A DNA stretch of 63,732 nt, from assembly GCA_945871445.1 (NCBI GenBank), contig CAMBWI010000005.1, positions 1-63,732 of the forward strand, read 5' to 3'. Below are positions 62,081 to 63,732 of this stretch, one piece after another. This DNA is from Singulisphaera sp. GP187. Lineage in GTDB: Bacteria > Planctomycetota > Phycisphaerae > Phycisphaerales > SM1A02. The notes beneath the pieces were generated by a model, which saw only the letters and a list, made by a program, of their open reading frames with translations, ran no database searches and was not told where the DNA came from. Within the stretch, counting starts at the first letter, position 1. Every line of letters starts with the position of its first letter. The position numbers were made by a program, and so were the translations under genes.

Positions 62081-63732
62081 CCAGTCCACTCCGACAGTAA
62101 TCGTGTGAGATCAGATCCGCCAACCAAGCCGTTGAAATCCAAGTCACCGACCCCCGTTCCTCCCCAATTGCTAAGCAACGATGTCAGATCTGTTCCATTC
62201 ACAAGGTTGTCCCCATTCATGTCAGCCTTGAAGTTCACTCGAGCAGTCACGATGATCGAAACACTTTTCTCGACAAAGGATCCACCAGAGTCGGTTCCTC
62301 GCAAAGTGATCAAATGAGTTCCAGGATTCAGTGTTGACAGGAGAAATTGCCGACCAGTTCCGATTGCGCCCGTGAGAGATGAAGTCCAAGTAAAAGCAGT
62401 TGTGGGTAAATATTGATCTTCCAAATCCCATCCAGACGCATGAAGCAATATCGAGGCGCCAAATGGATATGAATCGCTTGCATTGGGTGAAATCAGATGA
62501 ATATCTGGAGCGTTGATGATCCAGAAATCCGACCACTGCGAATCTCCAGCGATCGATCCTTCATTGATCACTTTTTCCCCAAAGACACCGATAGAAGTAG
62601 GCATTTCTGCATCAACAACATTCAAACCATCGTTGACGCGAATCTTGACAATTCCCTGACCACTCTGCGCGACTGGGAAATCGGAAAGCGCAAATTTCAT
62701 TGACGAACCTCGCTGATTCACTCCCATCGCAGACCAAGACTTGCCGCCATCGCAACTGAGCAAGATGTCGGCAGAGAGCGCATCACCATCCGCATCATTC
62801 GCATCCCAGAAGAGTTCGATGAATGGACCAGAGCCACTGTGACTCGCGACACCTACTCCGTCGATGATCCGACTTCCAAGACTAGCGATGCGTGGTGGCG
62901 ATGATGTACGCGTTCGGCTTGCAAGCAAGTTGCCGCTCTTCAAATCACGCAACTCAATCCGTGCGGGTTGTTGTTTGGCGACTGTCGCAGGAATAAGTAT
63001 TGAGACCGCAGAATGGTCGTGAAGATGTGGTCGACCATTCAAGCATTCTGCGCATGATTCGCGAGTCGTTGCGGATTTCCAGCGAATGCTTGAAAGTAAA
63101 TCTCCGCCTGCCGCAAATGACTGCAACAACAAATCTCCTTGTGCATCGTCCGCCGTCGGAGATGCGAAATCAATTTGATTGACAGGGAACAATTCAATTC
63201 GGCCAACCTGTCGACCTTTCTGATGTTGATATGACCCGCTGATTTGCAGAACAATCTGCGCGTCAGATGCAGGATTTTCTCCACCACCTGGCGGAGAAAA
63301 AGCAGTGCACTGAGAACGGGTGTCGTTCAGGCAATCGAGATATGTCCCAGAATCAACCCAAGCCACATTGGTCAACTGCCCAGCGACCATCACGTCGTAT
63401 TTCGTCGTTGCGTGCGTCTGTCCAAGATTCAGCGGACTTTTCAAATGATGCTCGACATCAAACCCGACCGTTGCAATCGTATTGCTTGTGTGACTGCGTC
63501 CCCAGCAATGACCAATTTCATGCGCAAAAGTTCGCTGAAAACGAGAAGATTCAGTATTACCGAATGCGGCGTCTCCGGGAACACCGCTGGCCTGTCCATT
63601 TCCACTAAATGGATTTCCAGGAAGCCAGCCATAAATAAATTCTGGCCTCGCATACCCCGCAGCTGGAATCGTTGTCAGACGAATAGTCTGAAGCGAAGAG
63701 AGAAGCGCAGAACTGCTGGAATTGATATCCGA
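62077..63732 (-). CDS. Metzincin metalloprotease with dockerin-like tail (N-terminus missing)
   Basis: The frame is open to the right edge, so the start is outside the window; 551 residues are present. The zinc motif is HEIGHCWGRSH (HExxHxxGxxH), with a probable Met-turn downstream in YDVMVAG, identifying a metzincin-type protease. Ig-like beta regions follow, including RSSMKFALSD and TFTWTSSLTGAI. The C-terminus carries two dockerin-like repeats (ADMNGDNLVNGTDLTSLLSN, GDLDFNGLVGGSDLTRLLSE). A TTG at 63444 is internal, not the start. Confidence 0.9.
   Translation of the reverse strand, partial: SDINSSSSALLSSLQTIRLTTIPAAGYARPEFIYGWLPGNPFSGNGQASGVPGDAAFGNTESSRFQRTFAHEIGHCWGRSHTSNTIATVGFDVEHHLKSPLNLGQTHATTKYDVMVAGQLTNVAWVDSGTYLDCLNDTRSQCTAFSPPGGGENPASDAQIVLQISGSYQHQKGRQVGRIELFPVNQIDFASPTADDAQGDLLLQSFAAGGDLLSSIRWKSATTRESCAECLNGRPHLHDHSAVSILIPATVAKQQPARIELRDLKSGNLLASRTRTSSPPRIASLGSRIIDGVGVASHSGSGPFIELFWDANDADGDALSADILLSCDGGKSWSAMGVNQRGSSMKFALSDFPVAQSGQGIVKIRVNDGLNVVDAEMPTSIGVFGEKVINEGSIAGDSQWSDFWIINAPDIHLISPNASDSYPFGASILLHASGWDLEDQYLPTTAFTWTSSLTGAIGTGRQFLLSTLNPGTHLITLRGTDSGGSFVEKSVSIIVTARVNFKADMNGDNLVNGTDLTSLLSNWGGTGVGDLDFNGLVGGSDLTRLLSEWTG

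Overview
The window looks like chromosomal DNA of a planctomycete of the class Phycisphaerae, probably an uncultured aquatic Phycisphaerales lineage with GC near 50 % (judged by eye). Reasons: an Alternative Complex III operon joined directly to a caa3-type cytochrome oxidase operon; secreted proteins ending in paired dockerin-like repeats; a Ser/Thr kinase with a PEGA domain; secreted FG-GAP and cyclase-repeat proteins; a Gld-type ABC operon; and few Shine-Dalgarno sites. No rRNA, CRISPR array, transposase or phage gene was seen.

Layout. 1-6055 (+): the tail of an unknown gene, a strong terminator, then a type IV pilus / type II secretion inner-membrane operon (PilM, N, O, P, B, C). 6107-9437: a PEGA kinase, a small membrane protein and a secreted beta-propeller. 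9537-14420: a secreted cyclase-repeat protein, heme A synthase, heme O synthase and a DUF3179 protein. 14782-29154 (-): a respiratory operon transcribed as ActA-B-C-D-E-F, a small membrane protein, SCO1, CoxB(-cytochrome c), CoxA, CoxC, CoxD and a second CoxC-like subunit. The adjacent ctaA and ctaB genes supply its heme A. 29297-37073 (+): eight tightly packed genes (PTS-EIIA-like, PII-like, two antiporter-like proteins, TatD, TatC, TadA, and a HAD-TruD fusion). 37091-41894: a bifunctional nuclease, a dockerin-tailed subtilisin, MetK and RsmB. 43199-48720 (-): UmuC, UmuD, a serine hydrolase, PtsN and a ferredoxin-TPR protein. 48754-57272: DnaJ/CbpA, a PH-domain protein, Hpt, GatB, two cyclophilins, a MazG-like enzyme, a repeat-rich secreted protein and ClpS. 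57398-57471: tRNA-Cys(GCA). 57529-63732 (-): a Cys-rich mini-protein, GldG, GldF, GldA, a DNRLRE protein and a partial metzincin, the last two with dockerin-like tails.

The most unusual structure is non-coding. The three largest gene-free stretches (14421-14781, 42515-43198, 49696-50445) all carry the same modular repeat: a unit of about 72 bp (A), an optional 119-120 bp hairpin cassette (H, five copies) inserted at one fixed point between A units, and a conserved end module (R). All three loci lie between convergent genes. Both filled and empty H sites exist, so H behaves like a small mobile or homogenising hairpin, and the whole array could act as a 3'-end/terminator device. I do not recognise it as a described element.

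A second recurring signal is a -10-like TAnnnT hexamer 6-8 nt before the start codon of several first-in-operon genes, which suggests leaderless transcripts. Start codons were chosen using this signal, stop/start overlaps (ATGA, GTGA) and family length.
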